64,000 nucleotides of DNA from an uncultured Pelagibacteraceae bacterium. GTDB lineage: Bacteria; Pseudomonadota; Alphaproteobacteria; Pelagibacterales; Pelagibacteraceae. A program made the translations under genes and the position numbers. Location of the stretch: the NCBI GenBank assembly GCA_902547825.1, contig CACCPE010000003.1, positions 24,239-88,238 on the forward strand. Direction: 5' to 3'. Within the stretch, counting starts at the first letter, position 1. Each line of letters opens with the position of its first letter. Under the pieces are notes generated by a model. That model searched no databases. It saw only the letters and a list, made by a program, of their open reading frames with translations, and was not told where the DNA came from. Of this stretch, positions 46,795 to 54,828 are shown piece by piece.

Positions 46795-47294
46795 TTTCCT
46801 ACCTTTTCATAATAGTCAGCTATATTGTTAAAATATAACTTATTTAAAATTCTTAAATTCTCAGCGTGTCCATCTGGTATATCAAAAACTGCATATGTTA
46901 TAAGTTCATTTCCTTTTTCCCACGAATAGCTTCCTCGCCAGTCGTTTACCTGAACTTTTTTGGGTAAATCAAACTTTCCATATTTTTGCATAGCATGATC
47001 CATAAGATTTCGATCATTTTGAAGTATTCTTATTAGGTCAATTCTAACTAATTTATTCTCAATAAAAAAATATTCAAGTTTTGAAAACTTTAACTTTTCA
47101 TCGTTACAAATTTCATTAATTGGAATTATTACACTTTCTCCCCCAAACGTATCTGGAAAAGATATAGGTGGCACCTCACTTTTTGCGAAAATAGCGTCTT
47201 TTGAGTCACCAAAATTAGAAAATTCGTAATCACAAGCGTTAGCATTAACAACGCTAAAAATTAATATAGTAAATATTACACAAATTCTTCTCAT
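46770..47294 (-). CDS. Secreted protein of unknown function in pilus operon
   Basis: 174 aa, signal peptide, between pilX-like and pilY1 with overlapping ends. Confidence 0.7.
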   Translation of the reverse strand: MRRICVIFTILIFSVVNANACDYEFSNFGDSKDAIFAKSEVPPISFPDTFGGESVIIPINEICNDEKLKFSKLEYFFIENKLVRIDLIRILQNDRNLMDHAMQKYGKFDLPKKVQVNDWRGSYSWEKGNELITYAVFDIPDGHAENLRILNKLYFNNIADYYEKVGKWEDSQKE

Positions 47295-47888
47295 TTAATT
47301 TACCACTGATACAGTTGATTGTAACACTGTTATTACATTACTCTCAGAGTCTTGACCACAAGAGTAAATATTATAGAAAACAGACTCTGATGTTCCTGAG
47401 TCTTTATAAGTTGTACCCTCTGAAATATCACCACCAGTAGTTCCAGAAACGGTTGAAGTTTTAGCTGTTTGTGTATTGCCGTTTTGATCGGGTGTGTAGG
47501 TTATAAAATACTCATAGCTATAATTTGAAAGTTTGGCATCCTCGCCGGCGATCAAATCACTTAATTTCTTTTTCTCAATTTTATCTTTTATTAACTTTGC
47601 ATTTGACAGTTCTGGAAAAAAAGATGTTTTACAAAAACTTAAATTATTTGGCGCGCTACCCGGCAGAAGATTGGACTGACTAGCTAACCATTTTTTTGCC
47701 TCTGATATTCCTGTTTCTGCAGCATAAAAAGTTTGTTGTTTTATATTTAGATTTCCATTTTTTTTGTGGTCTCCAGCAGCTACAACCATTAACGTTGCAC
47801 CCATTAAAGACATCGCCACAAGCATTAATAATGCTAAAGCGATCGCAAAACCTTTTTCATTTTTTCTTTTTTTATAATTTAACGACAT
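47295..47888 (-). CDS. pilX: PilX-like minor pilin
   Basis: KGFAIALALLMLVAMSLMGATLMVVAAGDHKKNGNLNIKQQTFYAAETGISEAKKWL. Confidence 0.82.
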   Translation of the reverse strand: MSLNYKKRKNEKGFAIALALLMLVAMSLMGATLMVVAAGDHKKNGNLNIKQQTFYAAETGISEAKKWLASQSNLLPGSAPNNLSFCKTSFFPELSNAKLIKDKIEKKKLSDLIAGEDAKLSNYSYEYFITYTPDQNGNTQTAKTSTVSGTTGGDISEGTTYKDSGTSESVFYNIYSCGQDSESNVITVLQSTVSVVN

Positions 47889-48606
47889 TTCTCAAATATA
47901 CACTTATATAAAATGTTTCCCTTAAATATTTATCTCTCTTGGTAAAATTACCTGCAGTTCCACCATTTAACATCTCAAAAGAAATTGGATTTTTTAATAG
48001 TTCATTTGGTGATCTCACTGTTATATAGACCTCAGCCGTATGAACTTTTGATTGATTGTCAGAACCGACAGTAACGTTATTAACTCTATTTCCATTTTGA
48101 TCATTAAAAAATACTTGAAAATCAGTTGCTTTTGAAACAATTGTTATTGGCTCGCAATTTTTTTGCGTATCAAATCGTTGACAATTCATCCTCATTGGAT
48201 TTCGGACTGGGTTTTCTATACTTTCTCTGACTAAATAAGTTTCACCTGAATTATCCGTTTTAAGAAAGTACTGTATTTCCAATCTATCTCGAGCTGATGT
48301 ATTATACCAAATTCTAAGTTTATCCCCTTTAGTTCCACCATGAGCATCGATTTTTTCAATCCATCTATCCCAAGTTTGTCCAGTTGCGTCTTCATAATTT
48401 ATATTTTTATAACCAGCGTTTCTTAAATCTTTTGCTATCATTTGTAATGATGCTCTTCCTGCCTGGCTCATTTTCGCCTTATCCGTAATTTTTTGGTAAG
48501 TGTTATTAAAAAATATATACGAATAAGTTATAGCAAGTATTGAGATGGCACCAATGACCGTGGCCACCAAGGCTTCAATTAGAGAAAATGCTTTTGTTTT
48601 TCTCAT
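47872..48606 (-). CDS. pilW: PilW-like minor pilin
   Basis: KAFSLIEALVATVIGAISILAITYSYIFF...MSQAGRASLQMIAKDLRNAGY. Confidence 0.82.
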   Translation of the reverse strand: MRKTKAFSLIEALVATVIGAISILAITYSYIFFNNTYQKITDKAKMSQAGRASLQMIAKDLRNAGYKNINYEDATGQTWDRWIEKIDAHGGTKGDKLRIWYNTSARDRLEIQYFLKTDNSGETYLVRESIENPVRNPMRMNCQRFDTQKNCEPITIVSKATDFQVFFNDQNGNRVNNVTVGSDNQSKVHTAEVYITVRSPNELLKNPISFEMLNGGTAGNFTKRDKYLRETFYISVYLRNVVKL

Positions 48607-49064
48607 TTCACAACTACTCCGATAAACTTCTCTTTTTTACCATTGCCAGATCTAAATTTAAATTTAACCGAGGTTCTTTCAAAACTAGAATTTATAGTAG
48701 CCTCTTTAGAGTCTAACATTTCACAAGGAAGCTTCTTAAACTGATCATTAATTTTAAGTTGATTTTCTTGCATAAAATGTTTAGCCCACTTTGCTTTAGC
48801 TTTGTCTGCTAATGATCCAGCAGCACTATAATTTTTAGTACATTGTTGAGAAAAGTTGTAATTAGATGCGTTATTTGGATCCCCAATAATATCTTCTACT
48901 GCCGTTTCAGATAAAAAATTGATTTTATTTGCATCTAGAGACCTATCAATAGAAGTTGTTGCGTAACTAATCATTTGATTAACTCCAATGAAACCAATAC
49001 CAACTATGACTAGACAAACTAAAGACTCTATTAAACTAACACCCTTTATCTTGTTTTTATCCAT
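48603..49064 (-). CDS. pilV: PilV-like minor pilin
   Basis: KGVSLIESLVCLVIVGIGFIGVNQMISYA. Confidence 0.8.
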   Translation of the reverse strand: MDKNKIKGVSLIESLVCLVIVGIGFIGVNQMISYATTSIDRSLDANKINFLSETAVEDIIGDPNNASNYNFSQQCTKNYSAAGSLADKAKAKWAKHFMQENQLKINDQFKKLPCEMLDSKEATINSSFERTSVKFKFRSGNGKKEKFIGVVVK

Positions 49065-49756
49065 CTGGAAGTTGATGAGTTATATTTAAATAAATTTACA
49101 TTTAATGAACGATCCATTTGCAAAACATATCTATTATCTGCAGTTGAAGAATTGTTACATTTTGGACCGCTTCCACTACCACGATAATGATCAGATGTAT
49201 TTGATCTTGAGCAAATCATTATGAAAGCATCTTGGTTGTTTCCATTATTATCCATAACCGTAAAATGATTTGTGCCAGGATCAATTATAGCATTTTTTGA
49301 TAAAAACATCCTCGAATTCATCCAGTGCCAAGTATCTCCACTCCATTGAAATTGTCCTGAATTCTCTTTTACCCAATTGGAGTAATCAATTGTTTCCAAA
49401 CAACATGGACCCATCTTATAATGATTTAAATAACTCTTTCCGCCAGTGTTTCCATCGTTTCTTCTTGTCCAACCAGGTGCAGGAACCTTCATTTGAGTAG
49501 CATATTCTTCTTGTGTCATATGCCATAGTTCCATATTCGTGTAAAAACCAATTACAATAATAGGATATTTACCAGAATTTACTTCATCTTTTCTATCCTC
49601 GATGTATTGCACAAGTCTATTCACCTCTTTTTTCACCTCTCTTTCAGTTAACCATTGATCTACTTTTGGATAACCAAATACTGCCAAAACGGCAAAAATT
49701 GTTATAACAACTAATAATTCTATAATTGAAAATGCTTTATTGTTTCGCATCAACAT
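49046..49756 (-). CDS. GspH/FimT-like pseudopilin
   Basis: KAFSIIELLVVITIFAVLAVFGYPKVDQWLTEREVKKEVNRLVQYIEDRK. Confidence 0.8.
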   Translation of the reverse strand: MLMRNNKAFSIIELLVVITIFAVLAVFGYPKVDQWLTEREVKKEVNRLVQYIEDRKDEVNSGKYPIIVIGFYTNMELWHMTQEEYATQMKVPAPGWTRRNDGNTGGKSYLNHYKMGPCCLETIDYSNWVKENSGQFQWSGDTWHWMNSRMFLSKNAIIDPGTNHFTVMDNNGNNQDAFIMICSRSNTSDHYRGSGSGPKCNNSSTADNRYVLQMDRSLNVNLFKYNSSTSRWIKTR

Positions 49757-50747
49757 TACTTATTTTTCCTGATTGAACTAAGTTTTCAATTGATTTTTCC
49801 ATCGAGATCATACCATCACGTGTTCCTGTTTGCATAACACTTGGTATTTGATGAATTTTTTTCTCACGAATTAAATTTTTTACTGGAGAATTACAAACCA
49901 TTATTTCAAAAGCTCCAACCCTTCCTTTACCATCAGTTGTTTTGAATAATTTTTGTGTAATCACCATTCTCAAAGAGTCTGCAAGCTGAGCTTGGATCTG
50001 AGCTTGTTGTTCTGATGGAAATACGTCTATAATTCTATTTATGGTATTTGGAGCGCCACTTGTGTGCAAAGTACCAAAAACTAAATGACCTGTTTCTGCT
50101 GCTGTTAAAGCCATACTAATAGTTTCAATGTCTCTAAGTTCACCAACTAAAATAACATCTGGATCTTCTCTAAGCGCACTTTTTAAAGCTGTAGAAAAAC
50201 TTTCAGTTTGTTTACCAACTTCTCTGTGAGAGACAATACTTTTTTTATCTTTATGAATAAACTCAACAGGGTCTTCAATGGTAATAATGTTGGCTTGTCT
50301 TGTTTCATTAATTTGATTTATTATTGACGCTAAAGTTGTGGACTTACCTGAACCTGTTGGCCCGGTAACCAGCACTAAACCTTTATGCATGTCTACGATA
50401 CTGTACATTACAGGTGGTAAATTCAGAGTTTCCATATTTAAAATAGTTGTCTCTACTTTACGTAATACTACAGCGGGCCCTTGCAGTGTTTGGTAGAAAT
50501 TGGCTCTAAACCTCATGTTTTCAAGCATAAAACCACTATCTAACTCGTTTTTTTGTTTAAAAAGCTCAACATCGGATTTTGAGCAATATTTTTCTAAAAG
50601 GTTAAGAATATCGTCTTTTTTAACCTTTTCTTCCTCTAAAATGACTATTTCTCCCATTAATCTGTAGGAAAATGGACAATTCGCTCTTAAGTGGAAATCA
50701 GATACTTTTGGGTTATCTTTTACGACATTAACAATTTTACTAATCAT
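49737..50747 (-). CDS. pilT: Type IV pilus retraction ATPase
   Basis: LVTGPTGSGKSTTLASIINQIN; EDPVEFIHKDKKSIVSHREVG; LREDPDVILVGELRD; TLHTSGA. Confidence 0.93.
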   Translation of the reverse strand: MISKIVNVVKDNPKVSDFHLRANCPFSYRLMGEIVILEEEKVKKDDILNLLEKYCSKSDVELFKQKNELDSGFMLENMRFRANFYQTLQGPAVVLRKVETTILNMETLNLPPVMYSIVDMHKGLVLVTGPTGSGKSTTLASIINQINETRQANIITIEDPVEFIHKDKKSIVSHREVGKQTESFSTALKSALREDPDVILVGELRDIETISMALTAAETGHLVFGTLHTSGAPNTINRIIDVFPSEQQAQIQAQLADSLRMVITQKLFKTTDGKGRVGAFEIMVCNSPVKNLIREKKIHQIPSVMQTGTRDGMISMEKSIENLVQSGKISNVDAKQ

Positions 50748-50776
50748 TTAGCAAAAACCTCCATTTTACTTGATTT

Positions 50777-50805
50777 TTATCAAATGTTTTAAAATCATTT
50801 GATAA
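50777..50805. repeat. Perfect 10-bp inverted repeat in pilT leader
   Basis: TTATCAAATG-TTTTAAAAT-CATTTGATAA. Confidence 0.85.
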
Positions 50806-51130
50806 TTTGTGTTAGAATAATTAAATTTAGCTATTCTAACACAAAATTTATAAACTATTTATTAAATTTTATCAATATTAAAAAATTGTTGATTTTAATG
50901 ACTTTTTTAATTAAGAGTTTAAAAATTTAGTAATAATAAATTTTTAAATCTATCTAACACAAAATAAATTTTAATCTAACACAAGATTTAAGTATTCTAA
51001 CACAAAATAAGATTAAAATTTAATAACTATAACACAAAATAAAAGCTTATAATTCCATTATTTTAGAGCATTAATTATTATAACACAAAATAATTGACAA
51101 AATTGTGTTAGAATTGTATTATAACACAAA
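50806..51130. repeat. Dispersed array of nine TAACACAAA elements (extended form ATTMTAACACAAAATAA)
   Basis: Direct cores at 50837-50845, 50955-50963, 50977-50985 (TAACACAAG), 50998-51006, 51030-51038, 51081-51089, 51122-51130; inverted cores at 50806-50814 and 51102-51110 (TAACACAAT). Confidence 0.93.
51094..51122 (+). promoter_or_regulatory. Putative sigma70 promoter of the pilMN fusion operon
   Basis: TTGACA (51094-51099)-N17-TATTAT (51117-51122); AAGGAG SD at 51136-51141; ATG at 51152. Confidence 0.75.
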
Positions 51131-51151
51131 TTATTAAGGAGTGATTCGTTA

Positions 51152-53245
51152 ATGACTAATATTATTTCAACTAAAGATGGAAGATTGCACATCTATATAA
51201 GGCAAGATAAATACAAGGGAAAGTTGAAATCTGAGAACTGGGTAGGCAGAACCTTCTACAAAGGTAAACAAAAAGTTGTATCCTCAGGTACTACGGACTT
51301 AGAGGAAGCAAAAAAAATTTTAGAACAATGGTATGACGATTTAATTTCAGGAAAATTAGATAATAATACTGATAATGATTTAAATAATAATAATACTGTC
51401 CATAATCAAAATATTGAAACATCAAAAACTTCAGAAAAAGTATCAGATACTAAACCAGAAATAACAAAAGAAAATCAATTACAAAATACTTCTGTTTCTG
51501 CAACACACGAAGAAAAGAAAAAAAAGTTATTCAATTTTGATTTATCTTCTTTAAAGGATAAATTCTCTTTAAAAAAAAATAATCAAGATAATAAAGAAAA
51601 AAATAAAAATAAAAAAATTGATTTATCTAAATATAAAAAATTATTTTCAGAGAAAATAAGTAAAGCGAATGTAGCAGGAGAGGAAATAGCTGGAATAGAC
51701 ATAAGCGAAGATTCAATAAAAATAGCCCAACTAAGCAAAAAAGATAATGATTGGATATTAGAAAAAATTTCTCTGCGATTACTTGATAAAAACAAAACGG
51801 CTGACGGGGTTATTAATGCTAAAGACTATGTATCTGAAGAATTAAAATTAGCTATGGCAAACGCAAAGGTTTCAACAACTAACGTTGCTATCTCAATTCC
51901 GGTTACTAGTGCAATCATAAGAGTAGTGACAAGTCCTTTAATGTCTGATGATGAACTTCAAAAAGCTATTGAAACAGACTCTCTTTGGGAGAATTTAGTT
52001 CAGCTTACAGATGACTTGAACGAATATTCTATTTTTCATCAAGTAATTAGCAGAAATAATAAAACAAATACTATGGAGATACTTTTCGTAGCTTCAAAAC
52101 TAAGTGATGTAAATGCTTACTCATCAATAGTAAAAAAAGCTGGGCTAAATCCAGTGATAATGGATGTAAAATGTTTCACACTTAAAAACGCTTTTGATAA
52201 TTCATTTAAAATTGAAAATAAAGCTAACAACGCTCTTTTAGAAATTGGAACTGAAGATAACTATCTTATTATTGTTCATGATAATATTCCAATCATCACT
52301 GATATATTTTTAAGACCAAATGAAAAAGATCTTTTAGGCCAATTCGATGGAAGCATTCAAAATACTGACACCGAAAGTGTAGTAAGAAGATATTGTATGC
52401 AGCTTAAACAAGCATTAAGTGATTATGAGAGTAAATACTCTTCAAAAATAAATAATATGAAGATTGTGAGCTCTCTTGGAAATATTGAAGAATTAATTCC
52501 TTTATTTAAAAAAAACTTATTAAATACTGGTCTTCAAGTTTTTGATCCACTAAATGAGATACAAATACCAGCTTACAATCAAGAAAAAACAAATTTGAGA
52601 AATAGATCTATATATACCTCAGTTCTTGGTTTAGCTTATAGAAAACTAGATGTTTTTGGGTATTATAAATTTGTTACGGCAGTTAAGAATATAAACCTTT
52701 TGCCTAATCGAGAGTCGCTGAAAAGACAAAGCAAATTAAAATTCCTTTCAGGTTTTGCGATGAAAGGGTTAGTAGGCGGAATAGCTGCTTTATATTTATT
52801 TCTGATTGGATTTTCCTTTTTTCAAATCAGTACAAATAAAAGCAAACTTGCCAATGAAACAAATATACAACAAGAATTTAATCTTGTTAGCGCAGAGCAC
52901 AAAAAACTTACAAAAACAGTTAATGATATGAAAAAGGCTCTTAAACTTGGAGATATGGTAAATTCAAATCAAACTGTTTCATACAGGGCGTTGGCTCAAA
53001 TTACTAGAAGTGTTCCTCAAAGAGTTCAGTTTACAGATCTTAATTTTAATGGGAATAAAGAAATAATTATATCTGGTTTAGCTTTTTCTGACCAAGATAT
53101 AATTAACTTTATATCTAATTTGAATGGTAAGGACTTAATCGATCAAGCTTCTCTAAAAGCAATGAATGTACCAAAGGGTAAAAATGATTTACAGTCTGCA
53201 AATAACAAAAAAGGATTTACGATTTTATGTAAATTAAAGATATGA
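51152..53245 (+). CDS. Fusion protein: integrase-arm-like putative DNA-binding domain + PilM + PilN
   Basis: aa 1-70 YIRQDKYKGKLKSENWVGRTFYKGKQKVVSSGTTDLEEAKKILEQWYDDL; Asn/Lys-rich linker; PilM (IAGIDISEDSIKIAQLS...); PilN (NINLLPNRESLKRQ, TM, periplasmic domain). Confidence 0.85.
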   Translation: MTNIISTKDGRLHIYIRQDKYKGKLKSENWVGRTFYKGKQKVVSSGTTDLEEAKKILEQWYDDLISGKLDNNTDNDLNNNNTVHNQNIETSKTSEKVSDTKPEITKENQLQNTSVSATHEEKKKKLFNFDLSSLKDKFSLKKNNQDNKEKNKNKKIDLSKYKKLFSEKISKANVAGEEIAGIDISEDSIKIAQLSKKDNDWILEKISLRLLDKNKTADGVINAKDYVSEELKLAMANAKVSTTNVAISIPVTSAIIRVVTSPLMSDDELQKAIETDSLWENLVQLTDDLNEYSIFHQVISRNNKTNTMEILFVASKLSDVNAYSSIVKKAGLNPVIMDVKCFTLKNAFDNSFKIENKANNALLEIGTEDNYLIIVHDNIPIITDIFLRPNEKDLLGQFDGSIQNTDTESVVRRYCMQLKQALSDYESKYSSKINNMKIVSSLGNIEELIPLFKKNLLNTGLQVFDPLNEIQIPAYNQEKTNLRNRSIYTSVLGLAYRKLDVFGYYKFVTAVKNINLLPNRESLKRQSKLKFLSGFAMKGLVGGIAALYLFLIGFSFFQISTNKSKLANETNIQQEFNLVSAEHKKLTKTVNDMKKALKLGDMVNSNQTVSYRALAQITRSVPQRVQFTDLNFNGNKEIIISGLAFSDQDIINFISNLNGKDLIDQASLKAMNVPKGKNDLQSANNKKGFTILCKLKI

Positions 53246-53880
53246 ATTTAAGTGAATTAAAAAATATTGATCTTAAAAATATTGATGTAAAAGATTTAGT
53301 TGAAAAACTAAAAAATAGCGATCTTTTAAAGGATAAAAAATTTCTTACTAAATTTGGAATTTATTTTGGATCAATTATGCTATTTTTCATTGTTTATTAT
53401 GCTTTTGTTAGTCCAAAAGTTGAGACTCAAAAACAAAGAATTAATACAATGTTACAAAACGAACAACAAACCGCGAATTTCAAACAAGAAATTGCTGCGT
53501 TAAAAGCAAATATTGAAAAACTTCAACCTGAGTATGACAAGAAAAGTAAATTATTTCACAGTCAAAAAGAAGTTGAAGGTCTTTACCAAAATATAAGTGA
53601 TTTTGCTTCCGCAAATAGTTTAAATATAATTAACCTTAATAAAGAGAGCCCAGTTCCAATTTCTCCAGGAAAAAATGCAAAAAAGGTAGCTTATTTTAAA
53701 ATACCAGTATCTTACGAAATTACTGGAAATTATCTCGGATATTTAAAATTCAGAAGAGCACTCGCGAAATCAAATAAAGTTATCAATTTTGATAGGGAAC
53801 AGATAACAGTTGTTGAGGGCGCTGGAATTAAATCAGTAGGAACATTATCAATAGTAGGATTACCAGATGAATATAAGTAA
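53242..53880 (+). CDS. pilO: PilO-like pilus assembly protein
   Basis: One TM, coiled coil, ferredoxin-like region (VSYEITGNYLGYLKFRRALAK); follows pilN. Confidence 0.82.
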   Translation: MNLSELKNIDLKNIDVKDLVEKLKNSDLLKDKKFLTKFGIYFGSIMLFFIVYYAFVSPKVETQKQRINTMLQNEQQTANFKQEIAALKANIEKLQPEYDKKSKLFHSQKEVEGLYQNISDFASANSLNIINLNKESPVPISPGKNAKKVAYFKIPVSYEITGNYLGYLKFRRALAKSNKVINFDREQITVVEGAGIKSVGTLSIVGLPDEYK

Positions 53881-54286
53881 AAAAATTTTATTAGTTATCT
53901 TTTCGTTATTTCTTTTCACAAACCCAATCATCGCTGAAGATAAAAAAGATCTTATAGATGAAGAGCTTCCTGCAGTTAATCCGTTTCTTGGCGGTGGATC
54001 AGTTGGCGGTTCCGGTGTAGATGGTTCAGGTCCAGTTGGGGTATCTCAATCTAATAATTCGGCATCACTTAAGAATATGAAATTAAATGGTGTAGTAATA
54101 GGTGAAAGTAAAAGATTCGCAATTTTCACCTTCTCGGATGGAAGAACAGCGAGATACGAAGAGGATACAATAATCTCAAATGATTTTATGATTTTAGATA
54201 TATTCCCAGATCGCATATTTATAAAGATGAATGAAGTGGAATACTCGCTTGATTTAAAAAATAACCTTGTAAAGGCTGAGGGATGA
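53867..54286 (+). CDS. pilP: PilP-like pilus assembly protein
   Basis: Signal peptide, small beta-domain (MKLNGVVIGESKRFAIFTFSDGRTARYEEDTII), operon position. Confidence 0.75.
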   Translation: MNISKKILLVIFSLFLFTNPIIAEDKKDLIDEELPAVNPFLGGGSVGGSGVDGSGPVGVSQSNNSASLKNMKLNGVVIGESKRFAIFTFSDGRTARYEEDTIISNDFMILDIFPDRIFIKMNEVEYSLDLKNNLVKAEG

Positions 54287-54828
54287 ATTTGAAATTTTTC
54301 AACATAATATCTTTGATAGCAATTTTAATGTTAACTTCTAACTGTGCTTCAACAAAGAAAAAATCAGTTCATGGTGAGGAACCTTTAATAGATCCCTCAA
54401 AAGTTGTTGTTGAAGGAAGTAAGGATATGGAAGAAAAAGTAAAATATGGACCAAAACCTTATGAAACTGAGTTTGACCCCACGGCAAACAAAAGAAAAAC
54501 AATTACGACTGAACAAGTAAGAAACTACGTAACAATCTCTAACGAATATGAAAATTTAAAACAAAATGTAAGCATTAATTTTAACGGAGTTGACTTTAGA
54601 GACGCAATGGACTCTCTCGCCGACATAGGCGGTATTAATATTATAGTAGGCGAAGAAGTTAGCGGCACAGTCACTGCAAAACTACAAGATGTTGGGTGGG
54701 ATGTTGCCTTTCAAACTCTTTTAGACATGAAAACTCTAGGGGCAACAAAAAAAGGTTTATTTGGTTTACTAGATAAAGTTATCAAAACTTCATCAAGAAT
54801 AGCGATCACAATTTCTGAAAAAATTTAA
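54283..54828 (+). pseudogene. pilQ: Truncated PilQ-like secretin: lipoprotein N-terminus and one STN/N-domain only
   Basis: SNCASTKKK lipobox; VSINFNGVDFRDAMDSLADIGGINIIVGEEVSGTVTAKLQDVGWDVAFQTLLDMKTLGA, then stop; no secretin barrel in any frame. Confidence 0.6.

Noticed and set aside
42756-46831. Plus-strand ORFs of 60-93 aa opposite pilY1 and the lectin gene
   Set aside because: Shadow ORFs antisense to well-supported long genes, no recognisable domains.
50806-51130. TAACACAAA array considered as a CRISPR or simple tandem repeat
   Set aside because: Repeat core is only 9-17 bp, copies occur in both orientations, spacers vary from about 11 to 110 bp, and no cas genes are nearby.
51152-51367. 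Remnant of a phage/ICE integrase from an adjacent mobile element
   Set aside because: The domain is in frame with an intact PilM-PilN with its own SD and promoter, and no recombinase catalytic residues, att-like repeats or tRNA are seen nearby.
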